In this document: positions 40,222-49,095 of the stretch, one piece after another
How positions within the stretch are numbered: position 1 is the first letter of the stretch
How the letters are laid out: the number at the start of each line of letters is the position of its first letter
NCBI GenBank assembly: GCA_026413945.1
Contig: JAOAJX010000001.1
Location: forward strand, 1-64,000
Origin: Candidatus Iainarchaeum sp.
Lineage (GTDB): Archaea; Iainarchaeota; Iainarchaeia; Iainarchaeales; DTGL01
DNA: 64,000 nt
Direction of reading: 5' to 3'
Notes under the pieces: generated by a model
Told to the model about the DNA's origin: nothing
Database searches by the model: none
What the model saw: only the letters and a program-made list of their open reading frames with translations
Position numbers and translations under genes: made by a program

Positions 40222-41744
40222 GAAGGATAATAATGGTAATAAGAGATGGTTGGGGACATAATCCTAAAAAAGAGGGAAATGCAATAGCACATGCAAAAAC
40301 ACCAAATACGGATTTTTTAATGAAAAATTTTCCAAGCACATTATTGGAGTGCTCTGGTGAGGCAGTTGGGCTTCCGGAAGGATATCAAGGAAATAGCGAA
40401 GTTGGCCATATGACAATAGGTAGCGGCAGAATACTTTTCCAGCCCATGGTGCGCATAGATAAAGCAATATCCTCCGGAGAATTTTTTAGGAATAAAGCAT
40501 TCAAAGCAGCGGCGGACAACTGCAAAAAACATGGCTCAGCAATGCATATATTAGGGCTTTTGCAGTCGGAAGGGGTGCATTCGCACGAGAGGCATTTATT
40601 TGCACTCTTAGAGTTTTGCAAAAGAGAATCACTAAAGAAAGTTTATGTACATGCAATATTGGACGGCCGCGATGCTCCGCCTACAGATGGGATAAAGCAC
40701 ATTAAGCTGCTGAAAGATAGAATAAAGGAGCAAAACATTGGAAGCATAGCGACCATTTCAGGAAGATATTTTGCTATGGATCGAGACAAAAGATGGGAAA
40801 GAACAAAAAAAGCTTATGACTGCATAGTCTTTGCACATGCAGAAGATGAATTCGAAGATCCTGAAAAAAAGCTTTCTGAATGCTATGCTGCTGGCGAAAC
40901 TGACGAGTTTATAAAGCCGAGAAGATATGTTGTTTATGAAGGAGTAAAAGAACATGATAGCATAATATTCTTCAATTTCAGAACTGACAGACCAAGGCAG
41001 CTTACTCAAGCAATAGTAGAAAATGTTTTTGGGGGGTGGCAAAGAAAGCCGCTTAATGTTTGCTTTGTGGCAATGACTCAATATTACAGTCCAATGAACG
41101 CTTTGGTTGCATTTGAAGACCAACCACTTAACAATTTGCTTGGTGAGATCATAAGCAGGGCCAAAATAAAGCAGCTTAGGATATCTGAAACCGAAAAATA
41201 TGCACATGTTACTTTCTTCTTCAATGGCCAAAACGAAAAACCTTTTGATGGTGAAGATAGGATTCTAATAGATTCGCCGAAAGTGGCGACATATGACTTA
41301 AAGCCAGAAATGAGCGCTTATGATGTGACTGAAAGACTCTTAAAAGAGATTGAAAGCAACAAATATGGTTTTATTGTTGTGAATCTTGTAAATGGTGATC
41401 TTGTGGGGCATACAGGTGTCTGGGAAGCTTGCATAAAAGCAGCGGAAGTCGTTGATGAATGCTTAGGAAAGATATGTGAAGCTGGGTTAAAGAACAAATA
41501 TACTATTTTTGTGCTATCAGACCATGGTAACCTCGAGGATAAAAGTGCTGCTTTTAGCACATCGCATACAACAAATAAGGTGCCTTTTATCCTTGTTTCG
41601 GATGAGCCAATACTCAAAAAAGCAAAATTATTAAAAAATAAGGGACTTCAAGATGTTGCACCAACAGTTTTGAAACTCTTAGGACTTCCAAAACCAAAGG
41701 AAATGACTGGTGAGATTTTAATAAAAAATTTCAGAAGTAGGTAA
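40218..41744 (+). CDS. gpmI: 2,3-bisphosphoglycerate-independent phosphoglycerate mutase
   Basis: The enzyme interconverts 3- and 2-phosphoglycerate in glycolysis/gluconeogenesis. Metal and catalytic motifs are present: VIRDGWG, the serine nucleophile region YQGNSEVGHMTIGSGR, HAILDGRDAPPTDG, and DHGNLEDK with FSTSHTTNKVPFIL. At 508 aa it is the long bacterial/plant-type enzyme, not the shorter ApgM form common in archaea, so horizontal origin is likely. It overlaps the JAMM gene by 4 bp. Confidence 0.95.
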   Translation: MRRIIMVIRDGWGHNPKKEGNAIAHAKTPNTDFLMKNFPSTLLECSGEAVGLPEGYQGNSEVGHMTIGSGRILFQPMVRIDKAISSGEFFRNKAFKAAADNCKKHGSAMHILGLLQSEGVHSHERHLFALLEFCKRESLKKVYVHAILDGRDAPPTDGIKHIKLLKDRIKEQNIGSIATISGRYFAMDRDKRWERTKKAYDCIVFAHAEDEFEDPEKKLSECYAAGETDEFIKPRRYVVYEGVKEHDSIIFFNFRTDRPRQLTQAIVENVFGGWQRKPLNVCFVAMTQYYSPMNALVAFEDQPLNNLLGEIISRAKIKQLRISETEKYAHVTFFFNGQNEKPFDGEDRILIDSPKVATYDLKPEMSAYDVTERLLKEIESNKYGFIVVNLVNGDLVGHTGVWEACIKAAEVVDECLGKICEAGLKNKYTIFVLSDHGNLEDKSAAFSTSHTTNKVPFILVSDEPILKKAKLLKNKGLQDVAPTVLKLLGLPKPKEMTGEILIKNFRSR

Positions 41745-41745
41745 A

Positions 41746-41753
41746 TTTAAATA
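41746..41753 (+). promoter_or_regulatory. TATA box of the second pilin-like cluster
   Basis: TTTAAATA is followed by 25 nt and then the ATG at 41779. At the usual archaeal box-to-start distance, transcription would begin at or within a base or two of the ATG, making a leaderless message. No ribosome-binding site is seen before this ATG, unlike the following genes in the cluster. Confidence 0.6.
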
Positions 41754-41778
41754 CTTCTTTTTTTATTAATCGTATAAT

Positions 41779-42207
41779 ATGTCTTTAAAAACAAAAAACA
41801 AAAACAGAAAAGGACAGCTTACAATAGATCTCCTTTTGGCCTTTCTATATCTCATAGTTTTAGTAGATGCTTTGCTTATTATAAATAACAATTATATTAA
41901 AAACCAAAATGAGGTGCTAATAAGACTCCAGGAGAGAAGGGTTGCATATATTATTGCAGAAATGCTTAACGCTAGTAACATACTTTCGGATGGTTCTACA
42001 GAGATAAAATTTAGTGTCCCTGGTATAAGGCATGTTAACAAAACAATGCCGATGCCATGTAATATTAGCATAGGAAATAATTACATAGAAGTGTCAACAG
42101 ATGTGAACGGGCAAACAATTGCTGAAAGAATTGAAATAATAAAACCTACAAATGTTGCAATAACTGGCAGCAAATGTAATAGTGAATTTACCATAAGATA
42201 TACTTGA
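41779..42207 (+). CDS. Class III pilin-like protein (142 aa), first of second cluster
   Basis: The N-terminus NRKGQLTIDLLLAFLYLIVLV is a class III signal: KGQLTID cleavage motif then a hydrophobic helix. About 115 residues of beta-rich soluble domain follow. The gene starts a four-gene overlapping set of membrane-anchored pilin-like proteins and has its own TATA box. No ATPase or platform gene is adjacent, so assembly would have to use distant machinery. It is a probable minor pilin or pseudopilin. Confidence 0.75.
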   Translation: MSLKTKNKNRKGQLTIDLLLAFLYLIVLVDALLIINNNYIKNQNEVLIRLQERRVAYIIAEMLNASNILSDGSTEIKFSVPGIRHVNKTMPMPCNISIGNNYIEVSTDVNGQTIAERIEIIKPTNVAITGSKCNSEFTIRYT

Positions 42208-42219
42208 TGAGGTGCATTG

Positions 42220-42768
42220 ATGAAAAAGCTTGGATATATTGCTAGTATCGATTTAATGCTTTCAACCATTTTATTGATGTTTGCGATTGGCTATGCTTAC
42301 AGGGTTGCTGAAGGAAACTTTTATTCACTCAAACAAGACGAGATTTATGAAGAGCTTAGGCTTTTTGGCAGCACTGCCGCTGAGCTGCTAATAAGCTCAC
42401 CAGAGACAACATGTAGATGTTCTGTCAGAACAGGAACAAACCCTGGAGATCCGCACTATGTAATGAATTGCATAGATACTTCAAAGCTAACAAACTTATC
42501 TTCAAATCCTGATGCTCTGAAAAGTGCTCTTAAGGTACCACCGTCTAGATTTGGGCTAAGGATAGAGATTTTTAAAAATAGAAATATTTTAGTTGGTAAT
42601 TACGGTGAGCCAATTCCAAATCCTGCGGAAGTAGCAAATATATACTCTGAGGGGAGAGCTGTAATAATAAATGCTGGTGATATCACAAAAGGCAAGCTAT
42701 TTGAATGTATATCTGGCAAAGAAATGTGTGAAAGACATGTTGCAAAAATAACAATCTGGAGGAAATGA
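42220..42768 (+). CDS. Pilin-like membrane-anchored protein (182 aa)
   Basis: The N-terminus MKKLGYIASIDLMLSTILLMFAIGYAYRV has a basic head, a small-residue/Asp motif (ASID) and a hydrophobic helix, like a divergent class III prepilin. The extracytoplasmic part has cysteines (TTCRCSVRT, NCID, ECISGKEMC). GAGGTG before the ATG supports the start. It lies 12 bp after the first gene of the cluster and 1 bp before the next. It is a likely minor pilin or pseudopilin. Confidence 0.65.
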   Translation: MKKLGYIASIDLMLSTILLMFAIGYAYRVAEGNFYSLKQDEIYEELRLFGSTAAELLISSPETTCRCSVRTGTNPGDPHYVMNCIDTSKLTNLSSNPDALKSALKVPPSRFGLRIEIFKNRNILVGNYGEPIPNPAEVANIYSEGRAVIINAGDITKGKLFECISGKEMCERHVAKITIWRK

Positions 42769-42769
42769 T

Positions 42770-43129
42770 ATGCGTCTTCCTACCCTTGGAAAATTTGAAT
42801 TTCGGATGAAGAAGCGTGGTTTTATATTTACACTCGATAGCATTGCCGCTGCTTGCATAATAACCCTTCTAGCAGTAACATGGTCAATCTCAGTTAAGTC
42901 AAAAGATAGTATGCCATATTTCACATATTTAGATAAAATAGCAATGGATGAGTCATTGGTAAACACATACACAGCAAATTTTGGTTATGATGACTTCACA
43001 CCAAATGACCAAAATGCAAACATAAGCTGCAAGAATTACTTTATTGTAAAAGAAAACAACAGACATAATGATAAGGATATCAATACTTATGTAAAATGTG
43101 TATATGATATTCTGGTGAGATTGCCATGA
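42770..43129 (+). CDS. Pilin-like membrane-anchored protein (119 aa)
   Basis: After a 12-residue lead the sequence reads MKKRGFIFTLDSIAAACIITLLAV, a basic head, a F-T-L-D motif and a hydrophobic helix: a divergent prepilin-like signal. The mature domain is about 75 residues with two cysteines. GGAGG seven bases before the ATG at 42770 supports that start, though the ATG at 42806 would give a more typical signal. Its stop overlaps the next start (ATGA). Confidence 0.6.
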   Translation: MRLPTLGKFEFRMKKRGFIFTLDSIAAACIITLLAVTWSISVKSKDSMPYFTYLDKIAMDESLVNTYTANFGYDDFTPNDQNANISCKNYFIVKENNRHNDKDINTYVKCVYDILVRLP

Positions 43130-43713
43130 ACTGGAGGGGTGCAATATACTCAACAATGACCGCAGCAATTGTTATGGTTACAATTGCGCTGGTTATGCAT
43201 TCAAACATATCTGCAATCAATCAGGAATATTATGCAAGTTGCACAAATAATATTTCTGATCTTAAGCGAATATGGCAAAACACAAGATTGGTATTAGACA
43301 AAATATCTGGAGAAGCTCTTGCTGATTATGTAAAAGACCAGAATATTGTTAATTCTTCTTGCGATGCATCACTCATATCTCAGCCAAGCGCTCAATCAAA
43401 AGTGGAAGAGTACATGACAAGTGCATTAAACAGAATGATGGGTAAAATCAAAGGTGAAGTTGGCTGCAGGATACAAAACTTAAATTATAATCCAGCTGCT
43501 GGTGGCACACCACAGGCAGCTTCTGTGTCAATATCATTTACCTTAATTTGTGAACAAGTAGTAAAGAAAGGCAGTAGCAATGAGAATGCTTTTTATGTAA
43601 GTTATTCTAAGAATGTTAATTTTGATAAAAGGGTGGAAACAAAAGGCTCTGACTGTATTGTTGTAGCCTATGATTCGCAATCAAATACTATAGATGCAAA
43701 CACTTGGTATTAA
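43126..43713 (+). CDS. Pilin-like membrane-anchored protein (195 aa), last of cluster
   Basis: A hydrophobic N-terminal helix (GAIYSTMTAAIVMVTIALVM) follows NWR, then a soluble, Ser/Asn-rich extracytoplasmic domain with cysteines (ASCTNN, SSCDAS, VGCRIQN, TLICEQV, SDCIVV). The canonical Glu/Asp motif of class III prepilins is not obvious, so it may be an anchored partner rather than a processed pilin. ATGA overlap ties it to the preceding gene. It converges with the asparagine-synthetase-like gene, overlapping it by 26 bp. Confidence 0.6.
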   Translation: MNWRGAIYSTMTAAIVMVTIALVMHSNISAINQEYYASCTNNISDLKRIWQNTRLVLDKISGEALADYVKDQNIVNSSCDASLISQPSAQSKVEEYMTSALNRMMGKIKGEVGCRIQNLNYNPAAGGTPQAASVSISFTLICEQVVKKGSSNENAFYVSYSKNVNFDKRVETKGSDCIVVAYDSQSNTIDANTWY

Positions 43714-44524
43714 ATAATTGCTTAATCCTTTTTGATACGCCACTGCCATATTGAATAGCGTTTTTCCTTTCGTAACATATTTCATCGGGAAGACCTAGTT
43801 TCTTGGCGAGTTTTCTCAGCACATGCTTTCTTAAAAAATCGTTAGGCCCACATATGTTTTCCTTTGGTGGAAATGCCAGGGCAATGAAAACAAAGCTGCT
43901 TTCAAGAAAAGGAAAATGTAGAGAAAGCGAAAAGTTTTTTGCGATGGCTAAATCGCGTTTTATATCTAAATTGCAAACTTTCTGAAGTTTATCTAACCTT
44001 GCAGTTTCAAGACCATCATTACTTTTGCTTTGCAACATGCGTCTGAACTCATCATAACCGAAAAAAAGCTCATCTGCGCCTTGTCCTGAAAAGACGTGCT
44101 TTATATTGTGTTCTTTTATTCTCTCCATGCAAAAGTAAAATGGCACGGCTATTTGCAATTGCATTTTATTCTCTGAGGATATTATTTTTGCAATTTTTGG
44201 TAAAAGCAAATGCAATCTTTCTTCATCAATTATTACAGTGTTAAGACTAAGGTTTAGTAAAGATGCGGCCTTTGACGCTTTTTCGAAAACTTTCGCGTTT
44301 GGAAGACCTACGCAGTAGAGCTCAGTTCTTTTTACTTTTTTAGAGACAGCATACGCTATTAATGATGAATCTAAGCCCCCAGAGAAAAGTACCGCACACT
44401 TTTTTTTGTTAATTGCTTGTGATGAAATTGCTGAAAGAAACGCTAGTTGCAAATTTTCAATTGATGGCCTTTTTGATGCATTGGGCAGCTTAAATAGCAT
44501 ATTTGACTCAAAAAGCGCACACAT
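43688..44524 (-). CDS. Asparagine-synthetase-like amidotransferase domain without glutaminase
   Basis: The protein is only the ATP-pyrophosphatase synthetase domain: PP-loop LFSGGLDSSLIAYA, FSGQGADELFFGYDEF and an alpha-helical C-terminus. The N-terminal class II glutaminase (Cys1) of AsnB is absent. It would need free ammonia or another nitrogen donor, or it may adenylate a different carboxylate substrate. Length 278 aa; no glutaminase gene is adjacent. The family is recognised confidently, the reaction is not. Confidence 0.85.
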   Translation of the reverse strand: MCALFESNMLFKLPNASKRPSIENLQLAFLSAISSQAINKKKCAVLFSGGLDSSLIAYAVSKKVKRTELYCVGLPNAKVFEKASKAASLLNLSLNTVIIDEERLHLLLPKIAKIISSENKMQLQIAVPFYFCMERIKEHNIKHVFSGQGADELFFGYDEFRRMLQSKSNDGLETARLDKLQKVCNLDIKRDLAIAKNFSLSLHFPFLESSFVFIALAFPPKENICGPNDFLRKHVLRKLAKKLGLPDEICYERKNAIQYGSGVSKRIKQLFNTKCLHL

Positions 44525-44640
44525 AATAAACTTTAAAAGCGTAAGGCATAAAACAAATGCATAATTTGCATTATACGGCCTTTTCCGAACAAAAACAAAT
44601 TATTTTAAATTAGTTTGATTTCAATAATATGTGTGATTTT

Positions 44641-46194
44641 ATGAACGACCTAAAAAAGATTTTAATTTCAGTTGCTGTGATTGTTGTTTTGCTTTCTTTA
44701 GTTGTTGTAATTATGGTTTACCAAAAGCCAAATGAATTAGGTGAGATATCTGAAGAAAAGGTAGGTAATTTCTCAAATAATGATAGATTCGAAAAAATAA
44801 ACATTAAAGAATATTCTTCAGTTGTCAGTGCTGAGAAGCCTGCACAAATTATGCTAAAGTTTGCAGAATCTTCATCAAAAGAAAAAGAAGGAACTGAGCT
44901 CACTGTTTATAACCAAAACATGGCGCTGGTAAAAGAGATGAGGGCATTAAATCTTAAAAATGGGCTTAACCTTGTGCAGTATGAGGACATTGCAAGCCAG
45001 ATAAAGGCAGACACTGTACTTTTTACTGATCTTAGTGATCCTAATGCAATAGTAATTGAGCAAAACTACGAGTATGATTTGGTAAGTTTAGACAAAATAC
45101 TAAAGAAGTATCTTGGCAAAACTATAACAGTAACTGCGAAAGACGGAAATTCTTATACCGGGAAGCTGCTTAGCTATAGAGGCAGTGTAGTGCTTGAAAC
45201 AGAGGGAAAAATCATTTCCATATCGGAAGTATCCAGATATGAATTCCCTGAGCTACCAGAAGGCCTTCTTACGAAGCCAACGCTTGTCTGGAAGCTATAT
45301 ACGGAAAAGGAGGGCATCCACAATACTCAAACAAGCTACATAACAAATGGTGTTAATTGGTCCACAAGCTATGTTGCAAAGGTGAGCGCTGATGATAAAT
45401 TTGCAGACCTAACTGGTTGGGTAACTATTTACAATAACTCAGGAACGAGTTATCCAAATACAAGCTTAAAGTTGGTTGCTGGAGAGCTTAACATAGCACA
45501 GCAAGAGTATGTTGTAAAAAGGTATGAGTATGCCGAAACAAAACCCACGTCCGGCCCACAATTCACTGAAGAAGCATTTTTTGAGTATCATCTTTACACC
45601 CTCGATAGGAAAACTGACATAAAGGACAATGAGACAAAGCAAATAAACCTATTAGAAGCGGAAAAAATAGCTTTGAAAAAGGAATACATTTTTGATGAGC
45701 AGCAAGATTACTATTATTATAGCAGCTATTACAACACTTCAAAAGGAAAGGTTAAAACGATGGTCTCATTTGAGAACTCAAAGTCAAACAATATTGGCAT
45801 GCCGTTGCCGAAAGGCATAGTGAGGGTTTACAAAGAGGATTCACAAGGAAAACTTCAGTTCGTAGGTGAAGACTCAATATACCATACACCGAAAGATGAA
45901 AAGGTCAGGTTGTTTTTAGGTTATGCTTTTGACATAGTTGCTGAAAAGAAAGTTTTGGAAACTACAAATGTCGGCGATCGCTGCACTAGAAAATCTTATG
46001 AAGTTAGCATAAGAAATCGTAAAGATGAGGACATAATAGTAACATCGATACAAAAAAATTACTACGCTAGCAATGATTTGCTAACCTCAAGCCACAAAGG
46101 CAACAAAAAGGATGCATATACCTATGAGTTTGATGTCCCAGTTAAAGCCAACAGCGAGACAAAGCTTACATACACGATCATGAGCTGCTGGTAA
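44641..46194 (+). CDS. DUF4139-type secreted, membrane-anchored protein
   Basis: An N-terminal anchor (KILISVAVIVVLLSLVVVIM) is followed by a long extracytoplasmic beta-rich region. The segment WKLYTEKEGIHNTQTSYITNGVNWSTSYVAKV is the DUF4139 signature, and TELTVYNQNMALVKEMRALNL with SQIKADTVLF matches its usual N-terminal part. GTGAT before the ATG at 44641 favours that start over 44629. Archaeal members are surface proteins of unknown function. It is flanked by unrelated genes on the opposite strand. Confidence 0.85.
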   Translation: MNDLKKILISVAVIVVLLSLVVVIMVYQKPNELGEISEEKVGNFSNNDRFEKINIKEYSSVVSAEKPAQIMLKFAESSSKEKEGTELTVYNQNMALVKEMRALNLKNGLNLVQYEDIASQIKADTVLFTDLSDPNAIVIEQNYEYDLVSLDKILKKYLGKTITVTAKDGNSYTGKLLSYRGSVVLETEGKIISISEVSRYEFPELPEGLLTKPTLVWKLYTEKEGIHNTQTSYITNGVNWSTSYVAKVSADDKFADLTGWVTIYNNSGTSYPNTSLKLVAGELNIAQQEYVVKRYEYAETKPTSGPQFTEEAFFEYHLYTLDRKTDIKDNETKQINLLEAEKIALKKEYIFDEQQDYYYYSSYYNTSKGKVKTMVSFENSKSNNIGMPLPKGIVRVYKEDSQGKLQFVGEDSIYHTPKDEKVRLFLGYAFDIVAEKKVLETTNVGDRCTRKSYEVSIRNRKDEDIIVTSIQKNYYASNDLLTSSHKGNKKDAYTYEFDVPVKANSETKLTYTIMSCW

Positions 46195-47961
46195 TTATAA
46201 GTAATAGTATTTGCCAGCTTTTTTTTGTTCACGGTCTTTTACAGAGTTGGGCTTATTTGCACGGGGCCTTAATGTTTGTGCGTCTCGCCTGAAAGTAACG
46301 CCAAAATTCTTGAGGAAAAGATTCATAGCTTCTTCTTTTGCTTTTGGCTCTAGCGCCAAGCCAAAACGGGCAGGTTCGCCTTCAAAAACTATAAATCTAT
46401 CACACAAGCAATCCTGAAAGAGCAAATCATGGTCAACCACAATGCAGGCTTTATTTTTCTTTTCAATAACTGACTTTATAAAGGCAGCAGCATTAAGGCG
46501 CTCTTCAACATCTAAGAAAGCGGATGGTTCGTCAAGTAGAAATAGATCTGCATCTTTGCACATAGCTGTTGCAACAAGAACTTTCTGTAATTCGCCGCCG
46601 CTTAGTTCAGTCATTTTGTTTTCATAAAGCTCTTTTAGGCTTAGCCTTTTTTCTGCTTCCGAGCTAAAAAGCTGCATATCTGTTACATTGCGCATTACAT
46701 ACTCTAGGACTGTTTCATCTTTCTCGGCCTTTATGTACTGTTGCTTATAAGAAAGCTTAAGTCCGGATGAAAAGACTCCGTTGTTGTGCTCAATGCTGCC
46801 AGCTATGACGTTAACGAAAGTTGTTTTGCCAATTGCGTTGGGCCCTAGAATGCCAACAACTTCACATTCCATTATTGAGCCGCCTTTTGCCTGAAGCTTA
46901 AATTTACTATATGATTTCTCAAATGATGGGTAATTAAAATATTCCTTGCACTTTTTCTCGAAAGCAGCTACTTTAGAAAAGCTTAGTTCTTTGTCGCGAA
47001 AAACAATATTCTCTGCCTTTAGGTGGCCTTCGAGGTACTGGTTTATGCCATTTAGCACACTCATCCTAGAACTTACAACGCCATAGGCACCTTTAACTCC
47101 AAAAAGAACGTGCACAAAGTCGCTAAGATAATCTAGAACTGCAAGATCATGCTCCACAACCAAAACATACTTTCCTTTTTCTGCAAGGCCTCTTATTGCT
47201 CTGGCCACGGCAAGTCTTTCCTTAACATCAAGATAGGATGCTGGCTCATCGAAGAAGTAAAAGTCAGCATCTTTAAGCATAGTTGCCGCAATTGAAACCA
47301 TTTGAAGTTCGCCGCCGCTGATTTCAGAGACTTTGCTTTGCAATATTTTTTTGAGATCGAAAACTGAAGTGATTTGTTTAAGATTATTTTTCTCATCAAA
47401 GTGTTTCAGCAAATCTTCAACTTTGCCATTAAAGGATTCCCGCACCTTATTTATGTCCTGCGGCTTAAAAGATGCCTTGATGCCTTCTTTAGAAAGTCTT
47501 TCGAAGTATGCTTGAAGCTCATTGCCTTTGAAAATTTCTATCAAAAAGTTATAACCTTGCTTTTCGTTATCTTCTGTTTTCGGAATAAGTTTTCCAGAGA
47601 GTACTTTCAAAGCGGTTGATTTACCTATGCCATTACTGCCAATAAGACCCACAACCGCGCCTTTTACAGGAATTGGTAAACCATATAGCTTAAATCTGTT
47701 CTTGCCATAACTATGAACTGGGACATCAACTTTTGCAGTAAGGTTTACAATTCTTATTGCATTGAAAGGGCATTTGTGCGTACAAATGCCACAGCCTGTG
47801 CAAAGCATCTCAGATATCTCGGCAGTTTTTCCTGGGATCGTAATGCACTGCTTACCTGAACGGTTTATAGGACAAACCTTGGCACACAGAGAGCCACATT
47901 TTTCAGGATAGCATTTTTTTTCATCTATAATGGCAATTCTTATACGACCTTCTTTGCTCAT
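46195..47961 (-). CDS. ABCE1/Rli1 ribosome-recycling ATPase
   Basis: This twin-ABC protein splits ribosomes after termination or stalling. The N-terminal ferredoxin-like domain has two 4Fe-4S sites (CYPEKCGSLCAKVCPINRSG and CTGCGICTHKCPFNA). Walker A motifs are GSNGIGKST and GPNAIGKTT, each followed by an SGGELQ signature and a D-E Walker B (FFDEPASYLD, LLDEPSAFLD). The start is the ATG at 47961 (MSKEGRIRIA). It is divergent from the Pelota gene, its functional partner, across about 98 bp. Confidence 0.97.
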   Translation of the reverse strand: MSKEGRIRIAIIDEKKCYPEKCGSLCAKVCPINRSGKQCITIPGKTAEISEMLCTGCGICTHKCPFNAIRIVNLTAKVDVPVHSYGKNRFKLYGLPIPVKGAVVGLIGSNGIGKSTALKVLSGKLIPKTEDNEKQGYNFLIEIFKGNELQAYFERLSKEGIKASFKPQDINKVRESFNGKVEDLLKHFDEKNNLKQITSVFDLKKILQSKVSEISGGELQMVSIAATMLKDADFYFFDEPASYLDVKERLAVARAIRGLAEKGKYVLVVEHDLAVLDYLSDFVHVLFGVKGAYGVVSSRMSVLNGINQYLEGHLKAENIVFRDKELSFSKVAAFEKKCKEYFNYPSFEKSYSKFKLQAKGGSIMECEVVGILGPNAIGKTTFVNVIAGSIEHNNGVFSSGLKLSYKQQYIKAEKDETVLEYVMRNVTDMQLFSSEAEKRLSLKELYENKMTELSGGELQKVLVATAMCKDADLFLLDEPSAFLDVEERLNAAAFIKSVIEKKNKACIVVDHDLLFQDCLCDRFIVFEGEPARFGLALEPKAKEEAMNLFLKNFGVTFRRDAQTLRPRANKPNSVKDREQKKAGKYYYL

Positions 47962-48059
47962 AACAGAACATTGCATCAAACTGTTAAAAATCTTATAGCA
48001 TATTTTGGAGAATTTGTTTTTAGTAATATTTTAAATAAGGTTTTAGATTAGCACTATTT

Positions 48060-49088
48060 ATGAGGATATTAAAGATTGATGAGAAGCATGGTATAATTTC
48101 AGTAATTCCCGAAAATGAGGATGATCTTTGGCATCTAAGCAAAGTGATTGAGCCGGGAGACAGGGTTATTGGGTTAACATCTAGGAAAGAGAAGGGAAAA
48201 GAAGGCACTTCTGCTATTAGAAGGGTTTTTCAAGCAGAAATTGAATCAGTTGACGTTTCTTTTGACAGCTTTTCCAAAGCACTTCGCATAAATGGAAAGA
48301 TTTGTGGTGGAAACCTTGATGTTTTGCCACTTGGCTCAATGCAAGTAATAGAAATTACTCCAAACGAAAAATACAAAATAATAAAAAAAGCAATTAGAAA
48401 GCATCACAGAGAGAGGATTGAAAGGGCTGCTAAAAGTCATAGGGAAGAAATAACAATTATAGTAATGGACGATGAAGATGCGACAATCTCATCTTTTAAG
48501 GATTTCAAATGTGATATAAAAGCAGAAATTCATTCTAACAAAGCTGGTAAGCGCTACACATCCGTGGATAGTATGAAAGAATATTTTGGAAATATATTGA
48601 AGAAAGTAACAGACATGGGAGCTAAGATAATAGTAATAGCTGGGCCGAGCTTTGTTAAGGACGATTTTGCCTCATTTCTACATGAGAGGGGTTTTTCTAA
48701 TAAAGTATATATTCAGGGCACGAGCACTACCGGCATAACAGGCACAAATGAGGTAATAAAAAGCAAGGCATTTGAAAATATAGCAAGAGACTCCCAGCTT
48801 GCTGAAGAAGCACGACTTATAGAGAAGCTGCTTGAGGAAGTCGCTAAGGGTAAGCTTGCTACTTATGGCTTTGAGCAAGTGAAGAGAGCATTAGAGCACG
48901 GGGCAGCGGAAAGAGTTTTTGTTCTAGATAAGCTTCTTGAAGAAAGGAAGAATGAAATATATGAGATGATGGAATTGGCTGAAAAAATAGGTGCAAGATT
49001 GCATATTTTTAACTCAGAATACGAGCCTGGAAAAAAGCTTGAGGGCTTGGGTGGCTTGGCAGCAATATTAAGATACTCAATTTCTTAA
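48060..49088 (+). CDS. pelA: Pelota/Dom34 mRNA surveillance protein
   Basis: The eRF1-like factor binds the empty A site of stalled ribosomes and works with ABCE1. The N-terminal Sm-like domain (MRILKIDEKHGIISVIPENEDDLWHLSKVIEPGD), the central domain (IIVIAGPSFVKDDFASFL) and the C-terminal domain (VKRALEHGAAERVFVLDKLL) are all present; as expected there is no GGQ. TTTAAATA lies 22 nt before the ATG, so the message is probably leaderless. It faces ABCE1. Confidence 0.96.
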   Translation: MRILKIDEKHGIISVIPENEDDLWHLSKVIEPGDRVIGLTSRKEKGKEGTSAIRRVFQAEIESVDVSFDSFSKALRINGKICGGNLDVLPLGSMQVIEITPNEKYKIIKKAIRKHHRERIERAAKSHREEITIIVMDDEDATISSFKDFKCDIKAEIHSNKAGKRYTSVDSMKEYFGNILKKVTDMGAKIIVIAGPSFVKDDFASFLHERGFSNKVYIQGTSTTGITGTNEVIKSKAFENIARDSQLAEEARLIEKLLEEVAKGKLATYGFEQVKRALEHGAAERVFVLDKLLEERKNEIYEMMELAEKIGARLHIFNSEYEPGKKLEGLGGLAAILRYSIS

Positions 49089-49095
49089 ATCTATT

